Shown piece by piece: positions 4,486 through 9,272 of a stretch of 9,422 bases of DNA. The first letter of the stretch is position 1. Every line of letters starts with the position of its first letter. Below the pieces are notes generated by a model, which saw only the letters and a list, made by a program, of their open reading frames with translations, was not told the origin of the DNA and did not search any database. The stretch comes from an uncultured Rubrobacteraceae bacterium (GTDB lineage: Bacteria > Actinomycetota > Rubrobacteria > Rubrobacterales > Rubrobacteraceae): assembly GCA_902806105.1 (NCBI GenBank), contig CADCVI010000110.1, positions 1 through 9,422 of the forward strand, written 5' to 3'. The translations under genes were made by a program, and so were the position numbers.

Positions 4486-7001
4486 GTAGCGCTACGGGCA
4501 GGGATACTACGTTACTCGGGCACTACGATCACGAAGGCATCAAGCTCGTCCGCCTCAACGGCCGCAGCCGGAAGCCGGTAGACAACGAGTGGCAGACGAG
4601 AAACATACCGCTCGAGGAACTGGAAGACCACGTTCGTCGCGGAGGCGGTGTCGGCTGGCAATGCGGCGAAGTGTCGGGGTGGATCGGCGCGGCAGACTGC
4701 GACTGGCCCGAAACTCGGCAACTCGCCCCAAAGTTCTTTCCAGAGACGTTGCGGAGCGCGAAGGGCAGCGAGGAACCGTCGCACTACATCTACAGGTCCG
4801 TCGGACTCGGCTTCGAGACGTTCCGGGGCTTGGACGGTTCGGAGATACTCTCTATCAAGGCCTCCAACAACGGCCGCGGGCATCAGATAGTCGTCGCACC
4901 TACCATGCACCCGGAGAAGGGTCCGTACCACTTCGTTGGGGGCTACAATCCCGCCGCTGTCGCCGTGATCGACAAGGCCGATTTGAGGCAGCGAGCGGGA
5001 ATGCTCGCCGCCTCATCTCTAATCGCCCGGTACCTACCGCCGACGAGGGGCGAGGGAGGCGGGGGCCGGCACGATCTGGCGCTCGCCTTGGGCGGCTACA
5101 TGCTTCGCAATGGGGAAGCCGTCGAAGACGCGGAGAAGATCGTCGTCGCGGCCTGGGAGGTTCGCAAGGCCCCGCGCCAAGGCGTCGAGGACGCGCGGCG
5201 CAGCGTGCGCGACACGGCGGTAAGGCTCGCCCGCAACGAACCTGTCACCGGCGGGCGTAGGCTCGGCGAGCTAGTGCCGGGGATGCCGGAGAAGATCTCC
5301 TACTTCCTCGGTTGGGAGCGCGTCGACATGAGGGAGCAACGGCGCTACTACATGCGAACCGACCTCGGCAATGCGGAGAGGTTCGTGGACGCGCACCGCG
5401 ACCGCGTGCTCTGGTGCCCCGCCCGCAAGGCGTTCCTTGTCTGGGACGGCAAACGCTACCGGTGGGACGAGCGCGGCGAAGTGGTCAAGCTGGCGCACCA
5501 GACCGCCAGGGGCGTCTTTCACGAGGCCGCGGCCACTGAGGACGCGGACGAGCAGAAGGCCATCACCAAATGGGCGTCCGCCTCCCAGAATGAATCGCGC
5601 ATCAACGCCATGCTCTCGCAGTCGAAGCCTTACCTGGCGGTCGGCATGGAAGAACTGGACCGCGATCCGTGGCTCGTCAACTGCCAGAACGGGACCCTGG
5701 ACCTCAGAACCGGTCGACTGAAAGCCCACGACCCCGCCGACCGGATCACCAAGGTCGTGCCGGTGGACTACGACCCAGAGGCCCCGTGCCCCAGGTTCAA
5801 GCGCTTCTTGGAAGAGGCGCTCGTGGACGGGGCGCTCATCAAGTTCGTCAAGCGGTACTCGGGCTACACGCTCACCGGCGTCACCCGGGAGCGCCTACTG
5901 GCGATCCTCTACGGCTTCGGGAAGAACGGCAAGACGACCTTGGTGGAGCTGCTTCACGAGGCCCTCGGCGACTACGCCCGCAACACGGACGTCGAAACCC
6001 TCCTCATCAAGAAGTACCAGGGCGTCGGCAACGACGTAGCCGCGCTCAAGGGCGCCCGGTTCGTATCGGCCGCGGAAGTAGAGAAGGGCCGCAGGCTCGC
6101 CGAGTCGAAGGTCAAACAGCTCACCGGCCGCGACACCGTGACGGCCCGCTTCCTCTTCGGCGAGAACTTTGACTTCAAACCGGAGTTCAAGCTGTGGCTT
6201 TCCACCAACAACAAGCCCGTGATCCAGGGCACCGACGACGCTATCTGGGACCGGATCCGCCTCATCCCGTTCAAGCAGCGCTTCGAGGGTCCGAGGGCGG
6301 ACCCCAAGCTGCCCGACAAGCTCAGGGCCGAGCTCGCCGGCGTCTTCGCCTGGATGGTCGAAGGTTGCCTCGAGTGGCAAGAGCACGGTCTGGAGGAGCC
6401 CGAGACGGTCACCGAGGCGACGAAGCAGTACCGCGAGGAGATGGACACCCTCGCCGCGTTTCTCGACGAGACGTGCGTCTTGGGGGCGGCCCACCGGGTA
6501 CTCGCCGAGCGCCTGTACCAGCGCTACGCCATGTGGTGCGACAAGAGCGGCGAGCACAAAGACCCCAAGAAGGCGTTCGTAGCTAGGCTCGAGGAACGGG
6601 GGTTTTCTCGCCGGCGGGAGACCGCGGGAGTGAACAAAGGCCGCTACATTTGGGTCGGAATCGGCCTCCGCAGCGACGACGAACCGCCCGACGACATCCC
6701 CGACGGTTCACTGAGTGAACCGAAAACCGCCGAGGGTTCACCGGGCAAATCCCGCGTAAGTATGCCGAATAAGTTCGAATCAGCCGAGGCTGGTGAACCG
6801 AGTGAAGGAAAAAACCACAACCTAACCTATGCCTCCCCTCGCGAAGATAAGGTTGTAGATTCTGGGTTCACCGGGTTCACTCCTGAGCAGGCACGTCGCG
6901 TCCGCGAGCTCGTCCGCAAAGGCTTCTCGGAGGACTCCGCCCGCAAAGAGGTCCTGGCGAAAGACCACCCCGTGGGCTGCGAGTGCGAGGTGTGCCTGTG
7001 A
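4482..7001 (+). CDS. Primase-polymerase / D5-type SF3 helicase fusion (replication initiator-helicase)
   Basis: An 839-aa replication protein. Residues 1-185 form an archaeo-eukaryotic-type primase-polymerase domain: GVGWQCGEVSGW leads into the metal-binding Asp72-x-Asp74, then His101 in PSHYIY, then a third block EILSIKA...QIVVAPTMHPEKGPYHF. Residues 300-415 are the D5 N-terminal region (WLVNCQNGTLDLRTGRL). The SF3 helicase follows: Walker A GFGKNGKT (478-485), Walker B region FVSAAE (527-532), motif C LWLSTNN (571-577) and the arginine region WDRIRLIPF (589-597). A C-terminal winged-helix-like part ends near 728. After it comes a disordered acidic/Pro linker, a short helix PEQARRVRELVRKGFSEDSA and a tail CECEVC (Cys833, 835, 838) that might bind metal. 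This architecture is typical of phage, satellite and plasmid replication. Two small proteins, the leader and the 65-aa gene, are coupled by overlap on either side. Confidence 0.95.
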   Translation: MSSATGRDTTLLGHYDHEGIKLVRLNGRSRKPVDNEWQTRNIPLEELEDHVRRGGGVGWQCGEVSGWIGAADCDWPETRQLAPKFFPETLRSAKGSEEPSHYIYRSVGLGFETFRGLDGSEILSIKASNNGRGHQIVVAPTMHPEKGPYHFVGGYNPAAVAVIDKADLRQRAGMLAASSLIARYLPPTRGEGGGGRHDLALALGGYMLRNGEAVEDAEKIVVAAWEVRKAPRQGVEDARRSVRDTAVRLARNEPVTGGRRLGELVPGMPEKISYFLGWERVDMREQRRYYMRTDLGNAERFVDAHRDRVLWCPARKAFLVWDGKRYRWDERGEVVKLAHQTARGVFHEAAATEDADEQKAITKWASASQNESRINAMLSQSKPYLAVGMEELDRDPWLVNCQNGTLDLRTGRLKAHDPADRITKVVPVDYDPEAPCPRFKRFLEEALVDGALIKFVKRYSGYTLTGVTRERLLAILYGFGKNGKTTLVELLHEALGDYARNTDVETLLIKKYQGVGNDVAALKGARFVSAAEVEKGRRLAESKVKQLTGRDTVTARFLFGENFDFKPEFKLWLSTNNKPVIQGTDDAIWDRIRLIPFKQRFEGPRADPKLPDKLRAELAGVFAWMVEGCLEWQEHGLEEPETVTEATKQYREEMDTLAAFLDETCVLGAAHRVLAERLYQRYAMWCDKSGEHKDPKKAFVARLEERGFSRRRETAGVNKGRYIWVGIGLRSDDEPPDDIPDGSLSEPKTAEGSPGKSRVSMPNKFESAEAGEPSEGKNHNLTYASPREDKVVDSGFTGFTPEQARRVRELVRKGFSEDSARKEVLAKDHPVGCECEVCL
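6704..6880. repeat. Cluster of six GGTTCAC/GTGAACC motifs, candidate origin iterons
   Basis: The heptamer occurs at 6705, 6735, 6865 and 6874 on the plus strand and at 6715 and 6793 on the minus strand. The first two make a perfect palindrome CGGTTCACTGAGTGAACCG (6704-6722). The copies use two different codon phases (Gly-Ser as GGT TCA; Gly-Phe-Thr as GGG TTC AC), so the motif is kept at DNA level. The stretch is less GC-rich than its surroundings and codes only for the disordered linker of the primase-helicase. As I recall, phage P4 type I iterons are GGTGAACAG; the copy at 6792 is GGTGAACCG. Confidence 0.65.
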
Positions 7002-7195
7002 GCGCCCGCCTCGTCCCCGCCGTCCGGGACCTCTTCGGGGAGCACCCGCGCGCCTGCCGCCTCTCGGCCGAGCAGGTGGCGGGGCTGCTGTGGATCCTGC
7101 TCCTCGTCGCCGACGAGGAGGACGGGCCGCCCGACGCCTACGAGGTCGCCGACGCCCTGGAGGTCCTCGACGTGGAGAGGGGGATGGCGGCGTGA
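6998..7195 (+). CDS. Unrecognised 65-aa protein coupled to the primase-helicase
   Basis: Starts at GTG 6998, overlapping the primase-helicase stop as GTGA; this overlap decides the start. The sequence is helical: SARLVPAVRDLFGEHPRACR, then a hydrophobic helix LSAEQVAGLLWILLLVADEE, then an acidic helix DAYEVADALEVLDVERG. The hydrophobic stretch is short (about 10 residues) and flanked by charges, so a buried helix is more likely than a membrane span. Family unknown to me. Translational coupling to the replication protein suggests co-production. Confidence 0.7.
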   Translation: MSARLVPAVRDLFGEHPRACRLSAEQVAGLLWILLLVADEEDGPPDAYEVADALEVLDVERGMAA

Positions 7196-7419
7196 AGCCC
7201 GAGGAGGTTCGGCGGGAGATCGGGAGCCTGCAAGACGAGAGGCTGCGCCTCGCCCCCGAGGGCACGGGTGGCGACTGGGAAGCCCGCCGGGAAGACGAGC
7301 GCCTGCAGCGGCTCATCGCGGAGCTTACGAGCACCGACAGGGAGGCCCGCGCCGACGAGCTGAGGGAGGCCTGGCGCAAGAGGCACTCAGGAGGCGATGA
7401 GGAGAGCGGGGGGGCGTGA
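7192..7419 (+). CDS. Small charged helical protein, first of two paralogues
   Basis: A 75-aa protein beginning at GTG 7192, overlapping the previous stop as GTGA, with a purine-rich ribosome-binding site (GGAGAGGGGG) upstream. It opens MKPEEVRREIGSLQDERLRL and ends with STDREARADELREAWRKRHS plus a Gly/Glu tail. It is very highly charged and probably a helical hairpin or coiled coil. The protein at 8305 is a clear paralogue (about 43 of the first 68 residues identical without gaps), with the best conservation at both ends and a variable middle. A family is not recognised. A small DNA- or protein-binding helical adaptor is possible, but this is inference. Confidence 0.75.
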   Translation: MKPEEVRREIGSLQDERLRLAPEGTGGDWEARREDERLQRLIAELTSTDREARADELREAWRKRHSGGDEESGGA

Positions 7420-7631
7420 CGCGAGGGCGAAACGACGGCGAGCGGGGCAGGCCCTACCGCCACGTGCTCGCCGGCCTCGGCGTCGGCATAGGAGTGGGGA
7501 TCCCGGTCGGCACGGGTTTGGGAATAGTCCTGGGGAACCTCCCACTCGGAATAGGGGCGGGGATGGCGTTGGGCTCGGGTTTGGGGGCGGCCTTCGGCGC
7601 GGCGCTTGCCGGGCGGGGAGGGGACGAGTGA
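7416..7631 (+). CDS. Small glycine-zipper membrane protein
   Basis: A 71-aa protein starting at GTG 7416 with a GTGA overlap. After a basic N-terminus (MTRGRNDGERGRPYRHV) two hydrophobic stretches follow: LAGLGVGIGVGIPVGTGLGI (about 18-37) and GIGAGMALGSGLGAAFGAAL (about 45-64). Both are packed with GxxxG and GxGxG spacing, a glycine-zipper pattern that packs membrane helices tightly. The short turn between (VLGNLP) suggests a two-helix hairpin. It ends in a charged tail RGGDE. Such proteins can oligomerise in the membrane, as holin-like, pore-forming or small-toxin proteins, but the sequence alone does not say which. Confidence 0.7.
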   Translation: MTRGRNDGERGRPYRHVLAGLGVGIGVGIPVGTGLGIVLGNLPLGIGAGMALGSGLGAAFGAALAGRGGDE

Positions 7632-7657
7632 ACGCCGAGTGGGGAGAGGCGGCGTGA
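7628..7657 (+). CDS. 9-codon bridging mini-ORF
   Basis: GTG 7628 overlaps the membrane-protein stop as GTGA, encodes MNAEWGEAA, and its TGA overlaps the next GTG (7654) again as GTGA. It contains the ribosome-binding site (GGGGAGAGG) of the next gene. It probably serves to carry terminating ribosomes to the next start rather than to make a functional peptide. Confidence 0.35.
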   Translation: MNAEWGEAA

Positions 7658-7836
7658 CCTTCGAGGACCGGGACGAAATGCGCCAGCGCTTTCAGGAAGA
7701 GGAGCTGCTCCAGGGTGCCGGCTTCGAGCCCGCCCCCGAAGACGGGGCCGAGCTGTGGGTGAGGCGCGAGGAGGGGCTGCTCAAGCTCTACACGCGCCCG
7801 CAGGCCCTGCGAGAGGCGAGGAAGGGCCCAGCGTGA
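7654..7836 (+). CDS. Unrecognised 60-aa protein
   Basis: Starts at GTG 7654 (GTGA overlap; GGGGAGAGG upstream). The sequence runs MTFEDRDEMRQRFQEEELLQ, then GAGFEPAPEDGAELWVRREE, then GLLKLYTRPQALREARKGPA. It reads as a helix followed by a beta-hairpin (AELWVRR...LLKLYT) and a closing helix. It is soluble and charged, with no Cys. The piece ELLQGAGFEP weakly resembles ELLREASFEP of the 78-aa protein at 8597, which may hint at distant kinship. Family unknown. Confidence 0.65.
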   Translation: MTFEDRDEMRQRFQEEELLQGAGFEPAPEDGAELWVRREEGLLKLYTRPQALREARKGPA

Positions 7837-7874
7837 GTCCGAGCGCCCAGAAAAATCCACGAAAGGAGCACGTA

Positions 7875-8162
7875 GTGGGCACTAATGACGAGAAGGGACG
7901 CGAGGAGGAGCAGCGAGAGGCAGAAATCGTCGATACCGTCCGGAAGCTCACCTTTCTGGAGAGCCAGGGTGTCGACGTGCAGGTGACTGCCGACGGCAAA
8001 GTCGGGGGCTTCATTCCGGGGGTCAATCCCTCCAAGGAGTCCGCCGACTGGGACGAGGTTGTCGTCGTCTATGAAGACCTCCTTCAGATGCACAAGAGCG
8101 AGCGCGACCGCGAAATAATCCTCGAGGCTAGGGAGCGATTTGAAGGGGAGGCAGCGGGTTAG
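7875..8162 (+). CDS. Unrecognised 95-aa acidic protein
   Basis: GTG 7875 is preferred: AAAGGAG lies 6 nt upstream. The same frame also has a GTG at 7833 that overlaps the previous stop as GTGA and would add 14 residues. The short AT-richer stretch between them looks more like a leader than code. The protein opens with a Glu/Lys/Arg-rich helix (DEKGREEEQREAEIVDTVRK), then a possible beta part VDVQVTADGKVGGFIPGVNP, then DWDEVVVVYEDLLQMHKSER and a final charged helix. Family not recognised. It ends the first run of overlapping genes; 38 bp separate it from the next start. Confidence 0.7.
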   Translation: MGTNDEKGREEEQREAEIVDTVRKLTFLESQGVDVQVTADGKVGGFIPGVNPSKESADWDEVVVVYEDLLQMHKSERDREIILEARERFEGEAAG

Positions 8163-8200
8163 TGGTACCTGTCCCGCACAGCCAAAGAGGAGGCGCCCCA

Positions 8201-8308
8201 GTGATTACCGAATCGTCCGGGTGCCCGTACCCCGACCCCCATAATACGCACACGACGCCTCTGCCCCTCAACAGGCCGATCCCATCTGACCGGGGGAGCA
8301 TGGCGTGA
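8201..8308 (+). CDS. 35-aa ORF spanning repeat copy A
   Basis: GTG 8201 has a strong AGGAGG 7 nt upstream and the ORF ends in a GTGA overlap with the gene at 8305. It covers repeat copy A completely. Its C-terminal part (LPLNRPIPSDRGSMA) aligns with the tiny ORFs across copies B and C. Its first part is in a different frame from theirs because copy A lacks one nucleotide. It is probably a coupling ORF that starts a second run of overlapping genes; a functional peptide cannot be excluded. Confidence 0.35.
   Translation: MITESSGCPYPDPHNTHTTPLPLNRPIPSDRGSMA
8240..8298 (+). repeat. Linker repeat copy A
   Basis: A 59-bp copy running from CATAATACGC to GGGGGAG. GGGGGAG ends exactly 6 nt before GTG 8305. 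Against copy B it matches 13 of the first 13 positions and 32 of the last 38, with one nucleotide missing between. Confidence 0.8.
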
Positions 8309-8517
8309 AGCCCGAGGATGTTCGGCGGGAGATCAAGAGCCTGGAGGTCCGGCGCCTGCAGATCGCGTCCGAGGTCATGGGCGGCAACCCCTCGGTCGTC
8401 GAGGAGGACCGCGGCCTGGAGCGGCGCATCATGGAGCTTGCGAGCACCGACAGGGAGTCCCGCGCCGAGGAGCTCAGGGAAGCGTGGCGCAAGAAACACT
8501 CCGGGGGCGAGGCGTGA
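8305..8517 (+). CDS. Small charged helical protein, second paralogue
   Basis: A 70-aa protein from GTG 8305, with GGGGGAG 6 nt upstream and a GTGA overlap with the preceding ORF. It opens MKPEDVRREIKSLEVRRLQI and ends STDRESRAEELREAWRKKHS then GGEA, closely matching the protein at 7192. The DNA at the start is almost identical too (GTGAAGCCCGAGGA, then GTTCGGCGGGAGATC), so the duplication is fairly recent or constrained. The middle (ASEVMGGNPSVVEEDRGLER) has diverged. Unlike its paralogue it is preceded by a linker repeat, so the gene and linker were shuffled independently. Confidence 0.78.
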   Translation: MKPEDVRREIKSLEVRRLQIASEVMGGNPSVVEEDRGLERRIMELASTDRESRAEELREAWRKKHSGGEA

Positions 8518-8600
8518 GAAGACCAAAGCGCATAATACGCACAAGCGGGTTCCTGCTCCCCAACGGGCCGGTCGCATCCGACCGGGGGAGTGCGGAGTGA
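8514..8600 (+). CDS. 28-aa ORF spanning repeat copy B
   Basis: Starts at GTG 8514 and ends at TGA 8600; both ends overlap neighbouring genes as GTGA. The peptide contains RIIRTSGFLLPNGPVASDRG, with two adjacent rare ATA isoleucine codons. It has no ribosome-binding site of its own beyond the end of the 70-aa gene, so it would be translated by ribosomes coming from upstream. Differences from the copy C peptide are nearly all amino-acid changing, which argues that the peptide sequence itself is not what is conserved. Confidence 0.35.
   Translation: MRRPKRIIRTSGFLLPNGPVASDRGSAE
8531..8590 (+). repeat. Linker repeat copy B
   Basis: A 60-bp copy, 51 of 60 positions identical to copy C. It ends 6 nt before GTG 8597. 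It can fold into a stem CCGGTCG/CGACCGG (8568-8574, 8579-8585; CATC loop) plus CTCCC (8556-8560) with GGGAG (8586-8590), which would hide the ribosome-binding site. Confidence 0.85.
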
Positions 8601-8833
8601 GTGCGCGGGAAGTGCTGGCGGAGCTCGACCGGCTCGGGATCTCCATCTTCTACCGGCAGCCTGGCCCCGGCCCGGACACGAGGATCGGCGTCGGCGTGGG
8701 CCGGGAGCGGGCCTACCCCGAGCTGCTGCGCGCCCTGGAGGAGAGGACGCCGGAGCTGCTGAGGGAGGCGAGCTTCGAGCCCAGCCGGCACACGCCGGGC
8801 ACCTACCTGAGAAGGCCGGGGGGCGCGGCGTGA
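8597..8833 (+). CDS. TubC N-terminal-docking-like small protein
   Basis: A 78-aa protein from GTG 8597 (6 nt after GGGGGAG, GTGA overlap with the preceding ORF). The pattern SAREVLAELDRLGISIFYRQ ... RIGVGVG ... AYPELLRALEERTPELLREA resembles the TubC_N docking fold: helix, beta-hairpin, then two helices ending in 'ellr'. That fold is known from megasynthase docking domains and also turns up as stand-alone proteins beside primases in mobile elements. Here no synthase gene is near, so a protein-protein adaptor for the replication genes is a better guess. The C-terminal part (SFEPSRHTPGTYLRRPGGAA) is extended and basic. The family call rests on pattern only. Confidence 0.65.
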   Translation: MSAREVLAELDRLGISIFYRQPGPGPDTRIGVGVGRERAYPELLRALEERTPELLREASFEPSRHTPGTYLRRPGGAA

Positions 8834-8910
8834 GGCGGCACATAATACGCGAGAGAGGGTCCCTGCCCCCCAACGGGCCGGCCCCACCCGACCGGGGGAG
8901 CGCGTCGTGA
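8830..8910 (+). CDS. 26-aa ORF spanning repeat copy C
   Basis: GTG 8830 to TGA 8910, with GTGA overlaps at both ends. It encodes MRRHIIRERGSLPPNGPAPP followed by DRGSAS. Relative to the copy B ORF it lacks two codons near the start, so reading frame is preserved through the length change. As with copy B, translation by coupled ribosomes is the likely purpose. Confidence 0.35.
   Translation: MRRHIIRERGSLPPNGPAPPDRGSAS
8841..8900 (+). repeat. Linker repeat copy C
   Basis: A 60-bp copy, beginning CATAATACGC and ending GGGGGAG 6 nt before GTG 8907. The blocks CATAATACGC, CAACGGGCCG and ACCGGGGGAG are identical to copy B. The inner stem is shorter than in copy B (CCGG/CCGG). Confidence 0.85.
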
Positions 8911-9062
8911 TGGCGCTCTTCGGGGCAATGGGGGGGCTGGTGGTGAGTGCCGCGCTCCTGGTCTTCGGGCTTCGGGTGGACGACCGGTGGATAGCCTTGT
9001 GTGGGGGAGCATCCAGCGCGGTCTTTATGGCGGCGGTCGCGTTAATTGGCGGGGCGATGTGA
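8907..9062 (+). CDS. Tiny two-helix membrane protein
   Basis: A 51-aa protein from GTG 8907 (6 nt after GGGGGAG, GTGA overlap upstream); ATG 8910 is an alternative start one codon later. It has two hydrophobic spans, MALFGAMGGLVVSAALLVFG (about 2-21) and WIALCGGASSAVFMAAVALI (about 28-47), joined by a short charged turn LRVDDR. The likely topology is a hairpin with both ends on the same side. No family is recognised; small hairpin membrane proteins of this size occur among phage holins, toxins and regulatory microproteins. The stop is overlapped by a further GTG (GTGA) at 9059. Confidence 0.65.
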   Translation: MMALFGAMGGLVVSAALLVFGLRVDDRWIALCGGASSAVFMAAVALIGGAM

Positions 9063-9253
9063 GCGGCCAATCGTCCGGGCGCACGGACAACCCGTCTCGG
9101 CCAGTCCGAACGCGCCGCCCGCCGTGGGCGGAGCTGGGGCGCAAGCGTCGAGGTGGGCGCATGGGCTTCTGGGCGCCGCTGTCCGTTCGGCGACAAAGAG
9201 GGGGCCGCGAAAGTGACGAAGTGTACAAGGTCGGGGATGGCGCCGGCGCGTAG
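9059..9253 (+). CDS. Possible 64-aa arginine-rich protein
   Basis: GTG 9059 overlaps the membrane-protein stop as GTGA and the frame stays open for 64 codons. The protein is basic and Arg/Pro/Gly-rich (SGQSSGRTDNPSRPVRTRRP, then WAELGRKRRGGRMGFWAPLS) with no visible domain. Such composition also arises by chance in GC-rich DNA. The only support is the overlap and the lack of another candidate here, so treat it as doubtful. Confidence 0.35.
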   Translation: MSGQSSGRTDNPSRPVRTRRPPWAELGRKRRGGRMGFWAPLSVRRQRGGRESDEVYKVGDGAGA

Positions 9254-9272
9254 CACAAGGGCGGGGTAGCGG

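Noticed and set aside
5895..6557. Long open frame of 220 codons on the minus strand
   Set aside because: It lies wholly opposite the helicase motifs of the primase-helicase; long antisense frames are common in GC-rich genes.
8240..8900. Linker repeats as a CRISPR array or integron attC sites
   Set aside because: Spacing is about 300 bp with complete genes between copies, and the repeats overlap ribosome-binding sites. There is no Cas gene or integrase here and no attC-like core that I can see.
8211..9079. Shared 11-mer AATCGTCCGGG at 8211 and 9069
   Set aside because: Several repeats of this length are expected by chance in 9.4 kb of GC-rich DNA, and the flanks do not match well.
8474..9256. 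260-codon minus-strand frame across linker copies B and C, with a similar peptide pattern at each repeat
   Set aside because: The peptide similarity simply follows from the DNA repeat; composition is Pro/Arg/Ala-rich and there is no ribosome-binding site or domain. The plus-strand genes are much better supported.
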